From Thereva unica (lineage: Eukaryota; Arthropoda; Insecta; Diptera; Therevidae), in the NCBI GenBank assembly GCA_949987705.1, contig OX465281.1:27202942-27266941 (forward strand): DNA of 64,000 nt, written 5' to 3'. Under the pieces are notes generated by a model. It was not told the DNA's origin, did not search any database, and saw only the letters and a program-made list of their open reading frames with translations. This document shows positions 1 through 13,012 of this stretch, in pieces. Position 1 is the first letter of the stretch; each line of letters begins with the position of its first letter. The position numbers were made by a program, and so were the translations under genes.

Positions 1-819
1 TTTATGGAAGACTTTTACCAAGTTCGGGGAAAAGTTAAAAATTCTTGGGAAAAATAATTTCCATTCAAGTAATTCAGTTTCTAATTTGGTGGTGGGCGAA
101 GTCGGGGTTTGGAGTGGGATTGGATCGAGTCCTTCAACAATTGATGGAATAAAGCCACGATTATAGGATAACCTTCGGTCTACCGTGAACTTTAGCTGAA
201 ATTAATAGAAATGGATTTAAAGGAGGCGTAACTTGTTTTAGGTTATATAGAAAGGAGGTCGAAATCATCGCCTACAGAACATGTGTAGATAATTCGATTT
301 TTTTTTAGTAATTAAGCTGGGGGAAGAGCAGGTATCAAATGAACAGATTCGAATGACTCATGTATGCGTCACTCGTTTCCTTTTAGCCGAGTCTGAAGGA
401 CTTACATATGCGGACTTAACATTTAATACTCAAGCCATATGTTAAAACACGTCCACTAATAATCCGGCTTACGTTAATTCGGCGTTACGTAATTTCTCCT
501 TCGATGCCTTGCACTTGCGGGGCCTGGAAAATTAAGCTGTTTGAAGATTCTACGGACGGTACTTTTAGTGTGACTCATTAAATACATATACGTATTACAA
601 ACGTCGATACGTAATCAAGTATTAATTTTCAGTAAAAGAGAAGATAATTGCAAAATAAGCGCAGGACAACGTGCAGAAATTGATCTTCAAACTTCTAAGA
701 TGCTTATTCGTAGGAGAAGATGAAAACGATAGGAAAAATGTGAATAACATAACCAGAATATATGTGTGATTCTGTTATTTTAGGAAATGTTGGAATGCAC
801 GCAACATTGAAGATAGCGC

Positions 820-1200
820 GATGATTGCCGGGATTCTGGCAATATCTCGTCGGAGTTTGCTTAAGAGTCCCTTGTTAGTGTAGGTCTCCAGTGTTCTCCG
901 CTTTTAGCTGTTTAGCGTAAAGTGGTAGCCAAAAATAGAGTTTTTGACTCCGCCTATTGGTCTACCGACCATTTTGGTCTCCGAGCTTCGGAGAGAGGCT
1001 CCTTGCTTGACAAGGAACTGGGCTTTATCGTTCCCCTCTATGTTGCTATCCGGAAACCCAGATGAGAGTCACGTTGTGCTTTTTACCTAGCCCGTCGAAC
1101 TCGCACATCGCTCCACTAACTTCGAGGGCATCATTACTAAATCCCGAGCTTTTCTCGAAATATTCTCTACGCAAGATCCCAACATGCATCGCTAGATGTC
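820..1200 (-). pseudogene. Non-LTR retrotransposon RNase H fragment
   Basis: Read on the minus strand, about 1,030-1,110 encodes NVTLIWVSG followed, after a frame break, by EGNDKAQFLVKQGA. This corresponds to the RNase H signature of I/R1-type non-LTR elements (NxVTLxWVPGHxGIxGNExADxLARxG). The first strand-conserved residues are present, but a stop interrupts the segment after WVSG and the frame changes. The stretch at 10,270-10,640 is a second, similarly decayed copy: both contain matching runs around GAGAGTCAC and the downstream AGGGCAT. No endonuclease or RT is visible next to it. Assignment to the RNase H domain is good; assignment to a particular clade is not possible. Confidence 0.6.
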
Positions 1201-1279
1201 TACTTCTTGGACTCCAAACACTTAACGGAGCTTATTTTTGTATTCAGATGGCTCAAAATTGTTTTGTGGTCAATGTCTA

Positions 1280-3700
1280 ACAATACCAATATCAACACTT
1301 CTGCCATGCCCATTTGCCGAAATTTTTCAAGCACTTCTTTGTCCTAATAATATTCCAAAATATATCGCAACTTTACATTATTTTTTCCAAACACAAACAA
1401 CTTTTTAACCACTTCATAAATTTCGATTTTTATACCCTCAAAGTCCACTTTCAAACGTCACTCGAACTGTCAACCAAACGAGCACACATTTAGTGGTGTC
1501 GCTGCGATCGTGACTTATCCCCAATCGACGCCATCTATCGGCTAAACTCCTTGACCTAATACTTGACTCATTCCATTTCAGTTAATTCCCCGACACCCAA
1601 TCCAATTGCTTCTTTGTCATGTTCCGACATTTCACAGTTTTGATAAATCGAAGCGATTAACAAATTCCCAGAGTCAAATTAAAGCGCGATCTTTTATCAA
1701 TCATTGACGCAACAAGTTCGATTTGACCGCATTTCACCGCGCGACCAGCGGACCTTCACGACGTTTATCGTTCGCCCATTCGAGTCGCGTGTGGCGTTTT
1801 TATTACAATATTTCCTGATTAGCATCCTATTCCAGTAGGCGTATGCAGCCGCAATCTCCGGACTTTCTATCCCTAAACAATTCATATTCAATTTCGTTTG
1901 GTGAATTCCAATTAAGAGGCTCCTCGACCGCCGCCACCACCACCCGCACAAGAATCGAATCACTTCTATTTTTATAACGAGGCGAAAATGTATTCGGGGA
2001 AAAAAGGAATGTGCCACAGCGAAGAATACTGCCGCGCGTCTCCGGCTTTGGTTTATCAGCGCTGCATTCGAATGTGGTTGAAACAAGGCAAGAAAAGGCG
2101 AGATTCTTGTTGGGTCTTCTTCGCCATTTGGATATCTTGGCTCCTCCGCTGCTGGTAGTCTGTCCGTCATTGATAACCCGCGAGCGCCCACGCCATTAAA
2201 ATCGACAAAAATACCTCTCACAAATCATCGATTCTGCTTCTTTATCACCGACATCGATTGGTGCATAAAACGTGATCTGCCTCGAAATGGCCGCTTGACA
2301 CGGAGTTTAGTCACTCCGGAGAATGTCTGGTCTGGCATTTAATAAATTCACACAGAATCTCAGAAATGCCCAATCCGGATGGCGGAGTCTGCTCTCGAAT
2401 TGGCCGCGAGATCGCGCCATCTATTCATATCGGACTTTCTTCGATGGGTTATCGGCTGGTGGTGACCTCTTTGTGTCGAAATAATCACCCGGGGAAAAAA
2501 TGCTAGGGTGTTTTCACAGCAGCCGCAATCATTATTTACCTATTTAGGCAGCCGCGGGGAATGCCAGTGGTGATGTTTTTCTGCAGATAACGATTTTGTT
2601 GTAAATATTCGTTATGTTTTTTTTTCGTTGTGTTCGTTGTGTTCGATGATAGCAGCGCAGTTTTCGTTGAAATTTAAATTTTTAATTGTTTTTATTTACT
2701 TGAATCAGGGGCGATTTTTGTCGTCTTTGTGTCATTATGTGCCATATTGGGGCATGGCTGTGAGTTCTTTTGTTTTTGGGGACAGTTTTTGTTGGAACTG
2801 ATGCTTGTGACGTCCTTGGTTTTTGAGGGAAATTAACATTTTAATCAAAACTATAAAAGTTCCAGTTTAAAGCTATATAAAATGCAGATTTTGCACTCCA
2901 ACTTAAGCATTTTACAAAACAAATAAAACTTTTCCGATAGATGACATCAATTGCAAATAAGTCACGAACCACTGTTTGCAGCGACACCTTTAAACGACCA
3001 TTTGAAATTTGACAATTCGAGTGAGTTGAAATTGGTGGTAAAGGGTTCGGGAAGTTATTTTTTTTTAAAGGGGGGAAAATATTGAGAAGATTTTTTATGT
3101 AGCAGCTCTAAGCTCGGGAATCTCACCCTTTATATTACTGGACCGCCATGCCGTTGGTCACGGCATGATGCAATATCAATGAACGCCGCCAATGAACAGG
3201 TTGTATATCTCGGTATATACGATCTAAAGTATTTATAAACCAGGTAGGGCCCCAGATGCACATCTAGCATAGTGCCTCTCCGCACAAGATTTCGGATTGG
3301 ATTTAGGAAAGCTGTGGATTTTGGGAGGCCTAAAAGTAGTTGAGTAGTTGAGTTATGAGTTGACAGACACCCCAACATATAAAAAGGTAAGCTTCGGACT
3401 TCCTAATAAAATTAGCTAAGGATATCAATTCTTCCACAAGCTGGCAACCCACGACGACCTCCAATCATGTGATGGGGAGGAACTTTTACCAGAACGATCA
3501 AATGTTTTCCACGTCAATTGACAAAAGCTCGTTGATGTGTTCTTTGCTCTACTCTCTTCTTTGCTCATTGGTCTACCGTTCAGACTGGGTTCGTTTAAAA
3601 TACAGGAAGGTCGGCTCTAAGAATGAGAAACCACTGTCGCACAGTCGCAGGAAACATCGAAGGGTAGCGTTCACTAGCTGTCAATATTGCTCTTGACCAT
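1280..3700. other. Non-coding stretch, no supported gene
   Basis: A 174-codon minus-strand ORF (1,697-2,221) and a few shorter ones lie here, but none has recognisable domains, splice context or start context. A short GTGTTCGTT duplication occurs near 2,630-2,650. I see no RNA gene or complete transposon. Confidence 0.4.
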
Positions 3701-4299
3701 GTGCAAAAGCGATTGTTAAGAAGCGACATTAGCCAGGGCCTACCAGCAGCTGACTAAAGTATTGTTAATAATTAATTAATGTTGCCAAAAGGAAATATAA
3801 CTGGAAGAGTTACAAGAGCTCGCCCACCACCTTTAACCGTTTGATTAAAGTGTAAAAATATACAGTTGGAAACTCTTTCAGCAGAGAGCATAGAACCTCG
3901 GCAAAACTTTAGCAAGCACTTCTGAACGGCACTTAGGGACGCTAAAGAAAACCGATGGTTTTTTCACACATAAAATGGAAGCAACCCAACTGATTTCCAA
4001 CTGACAATCCGTGTTCAGAGATCATTGAAGATCACTTTACCTTCTGCGCCAATAGCTCTGTTTCTGCCAGTCCTATTACTTGGAGGGGAAGTCCGCTGAG
4101 ACGTGATACTCAAGCTCAAGGCAACATTTTTTGCGACTTGATGAATCGAGACGAGAGAATCTGCTTTCGATGTCATTGGCTATGTAGATGGTTATGCGAT
4201 CATTGTCGTGGGGAAGTTTGGCTGCACCATTAGAGAGATCACGAGAACAATAATCCGACAAGTTCAAAGATAGTGTAACAACGAACGTTTCAAATTGGA

Positions 4300-4640
4300 C
4301 CTATATCCTACTTCTATCTAGAGTACAACAGTTGAATAGTTAGACTCAGTCAAATATCTGGGAGTAATGCTGGATAAGAGACTGAACTGGAACGCTCAAT
4401 CGTACTACGCCATCAGTAAAACCACTAAGGCTTTATGGTCCTGTAAAAGTATTTTTGGTTCTAATGATATACTGAATGTACAAAACGATCGTTAAACCAA
4501 TTGTCATTTATGCCGCTGTAGTCTGGTAGTTTAAGACTAAAAAGGTCACGCTGGATCTTCAGATGCAGCATACTGCAACGGCTTGCTTGCCTCTCCCATT
4601 ACTGGAGCTAGGCAGAGCTGTCACAATATTGCGATGAAAC
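4300..4640 (+). pseudogene. Non-LTR reverse transcriptase fragment
   Basis: The plus strand around 4,345-4,440 encodes SVKYLGVMLDKRLNWN, then a lysine/alanine-rich segment resembling KTTKALWSCKSIFG. This matches the conserved block after the RT palm in Jockey/I-type elements (VKYLGVxLDxxLNWxxH...AxxALWxCRxxxG). Further downstream the reading frame is broken by stops and indels. The upstream polymerase motifs including the YxDD box are not seen, so this is a short internal relic. Confidence 0.6.
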
Positions 4641-5250
4641 CATTCATTGGATTGCCTTAATTGCACATTTCCATATAGAAGTCTTCAGCTCTCATCGAAC
4701 TGGCCCTATACAGTCAAAGGATATAAAGTTTCCTTAACGATTTCAATCTACTGGATCCCCGTATCCTGGGTTATCGAAGACAATATGGCTGCGGACAAGA
4801 TCGGGTGGGAGGGATCTGCGCCGTTTGTCTAGGATCTTGGACCCGATCTTATGGTTCACCTCCAATTCGCTGCTAGAGGCCTGGGTTAACGTACTGAGCC
4901 TTACAATATTTTTGTTCACATTAATGAATATGCGATCAAATAAAATCTGGGGTAATTGTTAGGGGAGTTGATGAGTAAGAGAGGTGGCCCTTCAGATTAT
5001 ACCTGCTCTCTTTTAACGATGCACGGGGTCTTAGAAAACCTGATTCGATCCTTCCATTAATGAGCTGATGAACGAACGAATACAACCTCACGACGCTTGT
5101 GGAGAGGGCTTTAGTTGAGTAACTTAAGCCGGTATTCGTATGACGGGAGAATTAATGGGTCTTGCCAAGTGTGAATCGAAGGAACCTACGTTGAACTGAT
5201 TCAATTCTTCCAACGTGCGAAGAGACGTGACGAAGCCAATCCTGGGTAAC

Positions 5251-5478
5251 ATACGGCATTTTCGAGAATTCACCATGGTAGCTACCAATCGAACCAGAAG
5301 TTTATCTACCATCGATTACTTACCCTTTTATCCTGTTGGTGAGACCCTGGTTACCATGCCGGTGAATAGTAGAACATGTTGAGTGGTGACTTATGGCAAG
5401 TAATCAATTTTTGAACGTGGTAGATTAACTTCTGTTTAGACTGGTAACTACCATGGTGAATTCTCGAAAATGCCCATA
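5251..5478. mobile_element. Foldback MITE with about 76-bp inverted arms
   Basis: The left arm starts near 5,252 with GGCATTTTCGAGAATTCACC and continues to about 5,330. The right arm, 5,402-5,476, is its near-perfect reverse complement, with a loop of about 70 bp. Both arms share the internal ACCATGGTAG and AGAAGTT runs. No ORF fits, so this is a non-autonomous DNA transposon or foldback element. A target duplication is not clear from the flanks. Confidence 0.7.
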
Positions 5479-6464
5479 TTCAACTAATGGTCTGACTAGA
5501 GAAACTTATAGTTAGGTATTTAGTGACCAAGGTATTGTTAAATTCTGTGGACCATATTTTCTAAAACCAAGGAGTAAACTATCCTTGAAGGAAATATAGT
5601 TCATGTGAGTGGAAAAATCCAACTAACTATCAAATGTAATCCTGAGATCTTTATTATAGTAAACACTCATTTCCCAAGGAGAAGTTATGAATTATAGGTC
5701 CACGTCTCTTACAAAAAGTCATGACGATTCCAGTTCGATTACGAAGGTCAAGTAGTACTAGACGTCGTTAGTACTTATGTAGTTAGGGACTGCTTGGTAA
5801 AATCGTCAACACTCGCCTTTGAAAGGACGAAACTATTCAGATATCTACAGGAGCTATAAATTGGAGCGTTAGAAAGAAAGCTTTTTTTACTTTTGTGACT
5901 GTGGGGGTATGTGTGAAAAAATGCGTCCAAAACAGCATTAAAAGAAGTACTCCCATCTGCGGGCATGTAAAACTAAAAGAGAAATAGAACTGGTAGGCTG
6001 CGCTGCATGCTTCCTAAGGAGTGTTCTATCATTGATGTTTCAGCGCTCGATTTCTCGCTAATTGAATACAAAAAGAATTTGCATTTGCGAAAAAAAATGA
6101 TGGGCCGAATTGACATCATCAAATTAAATCTATCTATTTCTGAGCCGCCCCATTACCGGCGGTGGTGGAAAATAGGTCGCACACCTTAGTCGGAAGCGTC
6201 AAATATCGTGGATTAAGGTGGCACCATCAGCGGCGCTTGTAAAGGTAAGGATGACTTCGATAAAGGTGATGCTTTACGTGGGGTGAGATTGGAAAGAAAT
6301 CGTCCACTATGGGGTACTTCCAGCTCATCATATTCTGAACTCTAACTATGAACAAATAGAGTGATTAGGCCAAAAAATTGAACGAATATCGGCCGAATTG
6401 ATATTGATTGCTCTGAATGGTTTTCTGGAGATTTTTTTTTTGCTAACCAATAGCCATGGCCAAA

Positions 6465-7262
6465 CTACAAAGTCGTGTCTGTTTTTTGGAATTGTACTAC
6501 AAGGACTGCACCTGGCTCGTTAACTACGTGAAACGAATGTTTGGAATGATTCTGGGTTGAAACCGAGGATCCGCACTTTGTTTTTCCATGATATCCTATA
6601 AAATACTTCACTTCGTTCACTATATTAATTTGATTATATGAAAATGATGACAATGATAGATCTACACTGGCTGATGATCGAAGCAAAAGTGATCTTTTCT
6701 TGCTAAGATCGAACATCGATCGGGTCACTCTTGGCAGCCATCGTTATGTGATCTTGATCACTCTTTTCGTAGGTTTTGTGCGGCGATCCTCTGACATGTC
6801 TCTTCTTCATGTGAGCATTCCGGATGACATGGTGGGTCGTCATGTTTGAAATAACGTAGGTATGGCCTACGGCTTTTATGTTCCGTGAACAGCTCAACAG
6901 CTCGGTCAATCACGATCGCCATCGTGATCCACTTTTCTACATTTGGTAAGAGTATAAGGGTACTTCACCTCTTGTTGATTCGTCCCATCTTCGTCATTTT
7001 TTGGTAGACTGAAAGCGTACACAATCCGGATAATGGAGACAATTGTCTTTACCGCAATTTCTGAAGAGTCTACATTGGACCTCGTGCATTCAGCTTCAGG
7101 AGACATTAATAAAGCGACCCCTTGGCCTGGGCCCTCTACATTAAGCTGCATCCTTGCAATTGGTGCACTGATAGTGGACACTATACCAGCCATGAACTTT
7201 TCGATCTGATCATTCGGTCGATCATCATACTTTATACCTTTTGAAGCTGAATTGCTTGCCAC
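6465..7262 (-). pseudogene. Possible decayed retroelement gag-like region
   Basis: Three adjacent minus-strand ORFs (7,262-6,906, 6,909-6,703, 6,728-6,465) follow each other with small frame changes, as expected of one interrupted frame. The middle one has a His/Cys-rich arrangement with VGHT that could be a ruined CCHC knuckle of a non-LTR gag. The cysteines are mostly missing, so this is only a suggestion. The ORFs may be chance. Confidence 0.2.
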
Positions 7263-10200
7263 ACAAGTCGTTTTCTCACGTCGCTGTGAAGTAGACTACC
7301 GTTCCTCTTTATTAGGAGGCATAAGCTGGAGATCGCGATTTTGTAACTGACTGAAGATCATAAGATCAGAAGCACCGCTTGGATTTTAGTCAAGAACACT
7401 GGTTCATGGTGTCGACTATAGTATTTTCACCTTGATTCATAAGAACGACGAGGTATCTCTCATAGGCGAGAAACCGTCTCCGACAATACTTTGTACTAAT
7501 GGTTGGAGGATACTTGTAGATAAATAATGGTGTTTTAAAAGGCTAGGATGTAGGTTGAATTTCCTCGTAGAAATTCAAATTAGCGTAGAAATTACTGTAG
7601 ATAGGACTTACCATTATGTTTCGCCCTGTGCTTGTGGTTCCATCTTCAACGTTCATTGCTTCCACCCCCGAAAATTTCTAACATACCTCAAAAATACAAC
7701 TACAAACATAAAAACCAACAACCAAACACAACAAACATTACGACGTGCAGACCACCAAAAAATAGCTCACGAACCTTTCGTTCCATCTTCGTTGGCTTAT
7801 AATTACACGGCAAACAACTAACGAAGCGCAGCCCCAGCACAATTTTCACATTGGAGGAGATACAATTACAATTGTACAATTGTGTGTTCCTTTAATGCTG
7901 CACAGTAATTTAAAGGTTGCTCAAGCAAGCGCTAAACATTTTCATTTCATATATGTATAAAGGAGAAAGTTTTGGCTTTCTCTTCTCAAAGGAGAAATAC
8001 GCCGTGAACAAAGGCGAGCCACGAAACCGTGCATCAGACATGATTTTCTCATGTTAAGGTTTAAATCCCGCAGTAAAAAAAGTTTAGGGTTGAGGGTTGG
8101 GGTTAGGGGTTGGGGAAAATTACATTCTCCAGCAATTACAGTTGGTCTTGGGTAGCACAACAAAAATTGCCCACATTAACCCCATAATGGGGCCAAGCGG
8201 TACACACACGAAGAGCACCCAGCCACTAATTATTTGAGGTTAAGTCTGTGTAGCAAATATGTGCTGTGTTTTCCCGGTGAGATTAATGCTGCGAGAGAGG
8301 AGAGATGTCCTGTATGAATGAAGGATCTCGCGAAGGACAAGGATAACTATTAAAAGGGCCCCATTTTATCGCCTCTGTGTGTTGCCCCCCCGCCCCGGGC
8401 ACCTCGGCGAGAGCTCCTTTATGCCCACACTAATTGGATCCCAACTTAAATTAAGCAGTATACAAGCTTTCCGCTGTTGAGTTTTGATTAATTGATTTAA
8501 GTACGGCAATGGGGAATGGGAATGAATGCTGTGGACGCACCTGCGCCTACCTGACGGGTGCGTTGTCGGGGCAAACATGGTCTGTATGGTATGTGAAGGG
8601 GGGGTGGGCCTCCCTTGACTCTTATCTATCTCCCAATGCGGCCCGCCGCCCGGAGGGTGGATGGGGATTATTACAATGCATGACGTGTGCCATTTCACGG
8701 TGGATGATCTTTTGCTACAGTTGACTGGGGATATATATACGGGGGGGGGGAGGGTGAGTATTTGTAATGGAATCAGGATAGTGGAGCTCTGTGCTTGATT
8801 TATTGCTTTATGAGAAACGAAGACCCGACACACGTCGTCGTCGAGAGTGGCCTTCCCCCTCAGTTCATTAGTTCTCGTATTCCCAGAGTGGGCGCTGTTG
8901 AAAACCATCGTGTTGATAAAATTGGATTCTTTTGTACCTGGCACTAGGTACTGGGAATAAGGCAGAAAAAAAATACAGAAGGGCACCGGGGGTACAACAC
9001 ACACCACCAACCAGCACGCCCTTAAGGGATTCCGAGACTTTTCACACACAATTTTCATATAAATATTTGTCTCTCTCCCAAGCTTCTACTCTGTGTTTAC
9101 TATGGCAACCATAAGGCGGCATAGATGGCTCCTGTTGATGCTTAATCATTCGTACGGGAATAAATAGTCAAAAAGGAGATGATAACAACAACAGCACGAA
9201 AAAACAACAACAATAAAATGCCAAGTGATGTGAAAAGCACTCTCGGCAATATTCCTCTCACTTCACATTTTATTGGTGGCAGCGGTGTGGGATTTTTCGT
9301 ATGATGGTTTTTCATGTTATTATTTTCTGCTGTTGTTGTTGTATGTATGTATTTATATACACCCTGTATATTATATTATATTGAATTTTCGCGCAAAAAA
9401 ATAATCCACCCTCAATGCACAGCACACAGTATTCACGGTAATTTGGATTCACACAAGCGCAATTCTTTTATTTTATTTTATTTATTTTTTTCAATTATTT
9501 TCATTCATTTTTTTTTTAATTCTGTTCTGTTGTTTTGCTTCATCTTCTTTTTTTTCTTTTTTTTTGATGAATAAAATTTAATTTAATTTTCAACCCTTGA
9601 TGAAACCCTAGGCATATGGTTTTCTGACACCATAGTTACGGGGTTGTGTTCGGCCGCTGCTGCCACTGGACCATGGAAAATTGTGTATTGCAAAAATTTA
9701 ATTTATGTTCGCGATATCGAGAATAGCGTCGTGCTGCAATACGTTGAACGTCCAGAAAACAGACAAAACGAGACACCTCCTGCTCCTGCTCCTCCTCCAT
9801 TCCTCCTTGTCCATTTTTCCCTCTATGCCATATTTAAGCTCAATATTTTATCGGAAATTCGCAATAATGGTGGCAGCGGCGCGGCGTTCATTGGGGAATT
9901 ATTTGTGGGATATTTTCAGTTTTTCCCTTGGTGAAAAGAATAAGGGATGAAGGGTAGAGATTTTTTTTTTGTTTTATATTTTAAACTCTTTTCAAGAGGA
10001 TGTGCATTAATTGTTGATGGATTGAATGACCATTATTATTTGTTCGGTAATAATTTTGTAAAAATTTTTATTTTTTTGAATGAATGCAAATTTGATGAGA
10101 TTTTCTTCCACGCATTTTTTTGGGATGAAAAAATAATCTGGCGTGTTTGATGTAGATGTAAATGTGAATAACTCTTTACTAAATCTGAGTGGCAATTGAA

Positions 10201-10265
10201 AAGATTTTTTCATCATTCAATATTTTTTTAAGAGGGATACAAAAATCTTTATCTTCCCTCAGATT
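7263..10265. other. Apparently unique non-coding DNA
   Basis: This stretch is AT-rich with T-tracts (9,470-9,570), a G10-type run near 8,742, a TTAGGG-like GGGTTGGGGTTAGGGG patch near 8,095-8,115 and CAA repeats around 9,185. A 230-codon minus-strand ORF (8,366-9,058) has no recognisable domain. No transposon ends are visible. It reads as intron or intergenic sequence. Confidence 0.4.
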
Positions 10266-10269
10266 TTCT

Positions 10270-10640
10270 TCGGTATGATAACAATCCCGATTGCGATGAT
10301 TGCTGTAATTCTGACAATTTCTCTTCGAGGTCTGCTTATAAGGGCCATTGCTCTTCCTTTGTAGGCAAAAGAGTAGGCCAAGTCGTTCTAGAAATAATAC
10401 TGGTCTCTAGTGCGCTCGCTGGCTGGCTTTGGCTGGCTAGGGGCAGGTGGGCTACAAAAATAGCGTTAGCCTGTTACTGCATGCTTTGCTGGGGAGTCGG
10501 CTTTCCCGCTCTCATCTATGTTCTTAAGTAGAGAGTCACATTATGTTTTCTACCAAGCCTATCTAGCTCAGCTCTGTATCGCTCAACTACCTTAAAGGGC
10601 ATTATCTACAGGCTTAAAGATGTTATGTTTGTATAGGTTA
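10270..10640 (-). pseudogene. Non-LTR retrotransposon RNase H fragment, second copy
   Basis: On the minus strand 10,600-10,525 encodes VVERYRAELDRLGRKHNVTL. This is the segment of the I/R1-type RNase H domain just upstream of the WVPGH motif, which here is lost to a stop. The flanking bases parallel the fragment at 820-1,200, so the two are copies of one family. GGCTGGCT repeats at 10,425-10,440 are local. Confidence 0.55.
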
Positions 10641-11599
10641 GAGGTTCATTATCTAATGGTACCTCCACCTGAATGGTAGTATCGTGTGCCGGAAGGTACC
10701 AGGACATTGAACTGTGGAAATGAAGCTCTAAAACCTAAATCTAAAAAAGTTTAAAGATATTTGTTCTATTCAGTGAACTACACTTAGTTTGTATATTCTT
10801 GAACTCCAATTTTACTCCATTCGTCCCGTAGAGCGTTGGTCCTTCGACCCTTGGATGTTATATTCCGTCACCTGATCCAGATCTTCAGAGCAGACCTTTG
10901 TTCTACCCGATTTCAGCCTAATGTTCAGTAATGGTCTTCTGAGATTATTCTTCGTCATGCAAGTGGATCATGTTTCGGCTCCTAAGTAGTAGATGTTCTG
11001 AGTTCGGTTAAAGTTAGGTATATCCTATAGGTGTTCTGAGCCAGGGACATCATCGATTGTTGGCTTGGGTGTAGATGATATTTTTATACCCCCTATCGTA
11101 TACACCCCCTGGACTAACTAGACTTATTAACAAAAACCAAAAATTGCCAATATCTCGTTGGCTGTAGATGATTTTTGATGACATTTTTACAGCTTAACCA
11201 ACTCCCTGAATCATGCTGAAGTTCAATAAATATTGCTCTAAACTACAACCGTCACCTTCCAATCCTGAAAACTAGCTGAAGCCAATTTCAAAGCAATCCT
11301 AAAAGTATGCAAAATAATTGGCAAACATTTTTGGTAAATCAAATCAAAATTCCAGGTTCGATCCCCCTCTTAGAGCTAAAGCTCATCCAAGATATAGCGA
11401 AGTTCCCCAAGCTTAGCCAAGGTACACTGTAGTTTGAAATCTCATCCTGCACGAAAGCTCATCCAAGACGCAGCGTAGTTCAACTTATCTCACAAAGTCG
11501 ACACCCAAATCAATAACCAATGACGTCACTGGCTCAAAACACCTATAGCTATACTACTCTCCCACTTATTCGTTAGACGGCAACCGAAACAATCGATAT

Positions 11600-11780
11600 T
11601 TTGACTCTTCTTGCACTTCACAAGAAACAGCGACGTTGGAACAGTTGAAGCAGATATATTCCGGTAAGGACAGTACTGCACGACGAACATTACAGTATGG
11701 GCTCACTGTCCTTACTTGAATAGATGCGGTTCAACTGTTCCAACGACGCCGTTTCTTCTAAAGTGGAAGAAATGCCAAGA
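11600..11780. mobile_element. Foldback MITE with about 75-bp arms
   Basis: The left arm (about 11,605-11,675) contains CGACGTTGGAACAGTTGAA and AGGACAGT. The right arm (about 11,705-11,778) contains the reverse complements TTCAACTGTTCCAACG and ACTGTCCT in the mirrored order. The loop is about 30 bp. No ORF. Arm divergence is moderate, suggesting an old insertion. Confidence 0.65.
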
Positions 11781-12639
11781 TATCCTCTCCTAAACTTCCA
11801 ATTTGAGTAGAAGATCATTGCGCATCCTCCTTTGACCATTCAGGTCCAGTTAACCAAAGAGTAAATTTCGCTAAAGCTATATCACGTATATTCCTTGCAG
11901 GGTGTATTACCTTGCAAGGTTTCGAGTTCCTGGACAATGATTTCAAAGAACCTTTTCCGTAATCGTTTGCATCTCCTAAAAACACGATGACCGACATACT
12001 GTTTCCACCTTCTATCATTGCCCAGTGTTCAATACCGCGTTATTTTAGAGTCAGTCCATAGATGAATTCGTTCTAAGATTGTCTTGAGATTTTTTGGTAG
12101 ATAACTAACTCACCAATCGAGCAGCGAGAAGAGCTGTCGTTACCTCCAATTTCTGTAATGTAACCTTTTGATTTCCGCTTTTCAATGAAGCTATTCGAGG
12201 CTTAGCATACAGAAAGTTGATGCTATCTGGGCCTTTGTGTAGGCTACCGCTCCAGAGGCATATACATATACTGTCATTCGAAAATATATATGTAACTGTG
12301 CTTGTATTATTGCTGCTTTAATTAAGTCCAAAACAGTTTTGAGCTCATTGTCAGCTTTATTTTTAATACATTTCAAGATAGCTACTACAGCATTAATGAA
12401 ACTAAACGCTGAAACTAAAAAGCTAAACTAGGCTATTGCGAAGTTGGTGGATCGCAATGTACTCAACCTTTGATATGCCTTTTGGGCTGTGTGAACCTTG
12501 CGGATTTATTGCGTCTCTTCCAGCGCTGGCACAATAGCAGCGTACATTTCTTTGAAGCGAATTACTGTATCATGTTTGTGCATCCACAGTTTCGTTCTTT
12601 TGAACTTGCCTTTTCAGGATATCAGGTTGTTGAGCTGAT

Positions 12640-13012
12640 ATGTGAAAGAAGCTACCGATGAACTACACTACACCAACTCAATTGCTTATGTCAGCCGTCC
12701 GTTCGCGCACTCAACAAGATAGCAATACGTTTATCAATAGACTAGCTCGACTGTGGAATAATCTCTCGCACTCAGTATTTTGGAGCTCCTACAACATCCA
12801 AGTGTTCAAGCGCAGGGTTCATCACCATCACCACTTACTTCAATACCCCCCCCCCACCCCCCTACCCTTATACCCCCTAACCTATCCCGCCCTCCTCCCC
12901 CGTACTAAGCTTACTGATACAAATTGCACCATGAAGTGACAAATGACATACCGGACTGATAGTACGAAGGGTGACTCCTGAGATTAGCACTGCCACATAT
13001 AAAAAAGGTTAG
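12640..13012 (+). pseudogene. 3' end of a non-LTR element (family of 49.2-51.4 kb)
   Basis: The plus strand encodes NTFINRLARLWNNL and VFKRRVHHH. These are the last residues of the RT protein in this family and align with FMNRTSRLWNNV and EFKREVHRH at 51,170-51,270. Downstream is a shared 3' UTR (TAAGCTTACT ... TTGCACCATGAA ... GGACTG.TAGTAC.AAGGGT) that ends in CATATAAAAAA. It is a 5'-truncated copy containing only the C-terminus and tail. Confidence 0.7.

Noticed and set aside
1697..2221. 174-codon minus-strand ORF
   Set aside because: No recognisable motif; includes a CGG/GCC trinucleotide-like run (WWWRR) and no supporting signals.
8093..8118. Telomere-like TTAGGG sequence
   Set aside because: Only two imperfect units (GGGTTAGGGGTTGGGG), not an array.
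8366..9058. 230-codon minus-strand ORF
   Set aside because: No domain, Pro/Ser/His-rich composition following the base composition, no splice or promoter context, and overlapping plus-strand ORFs of the same origin.
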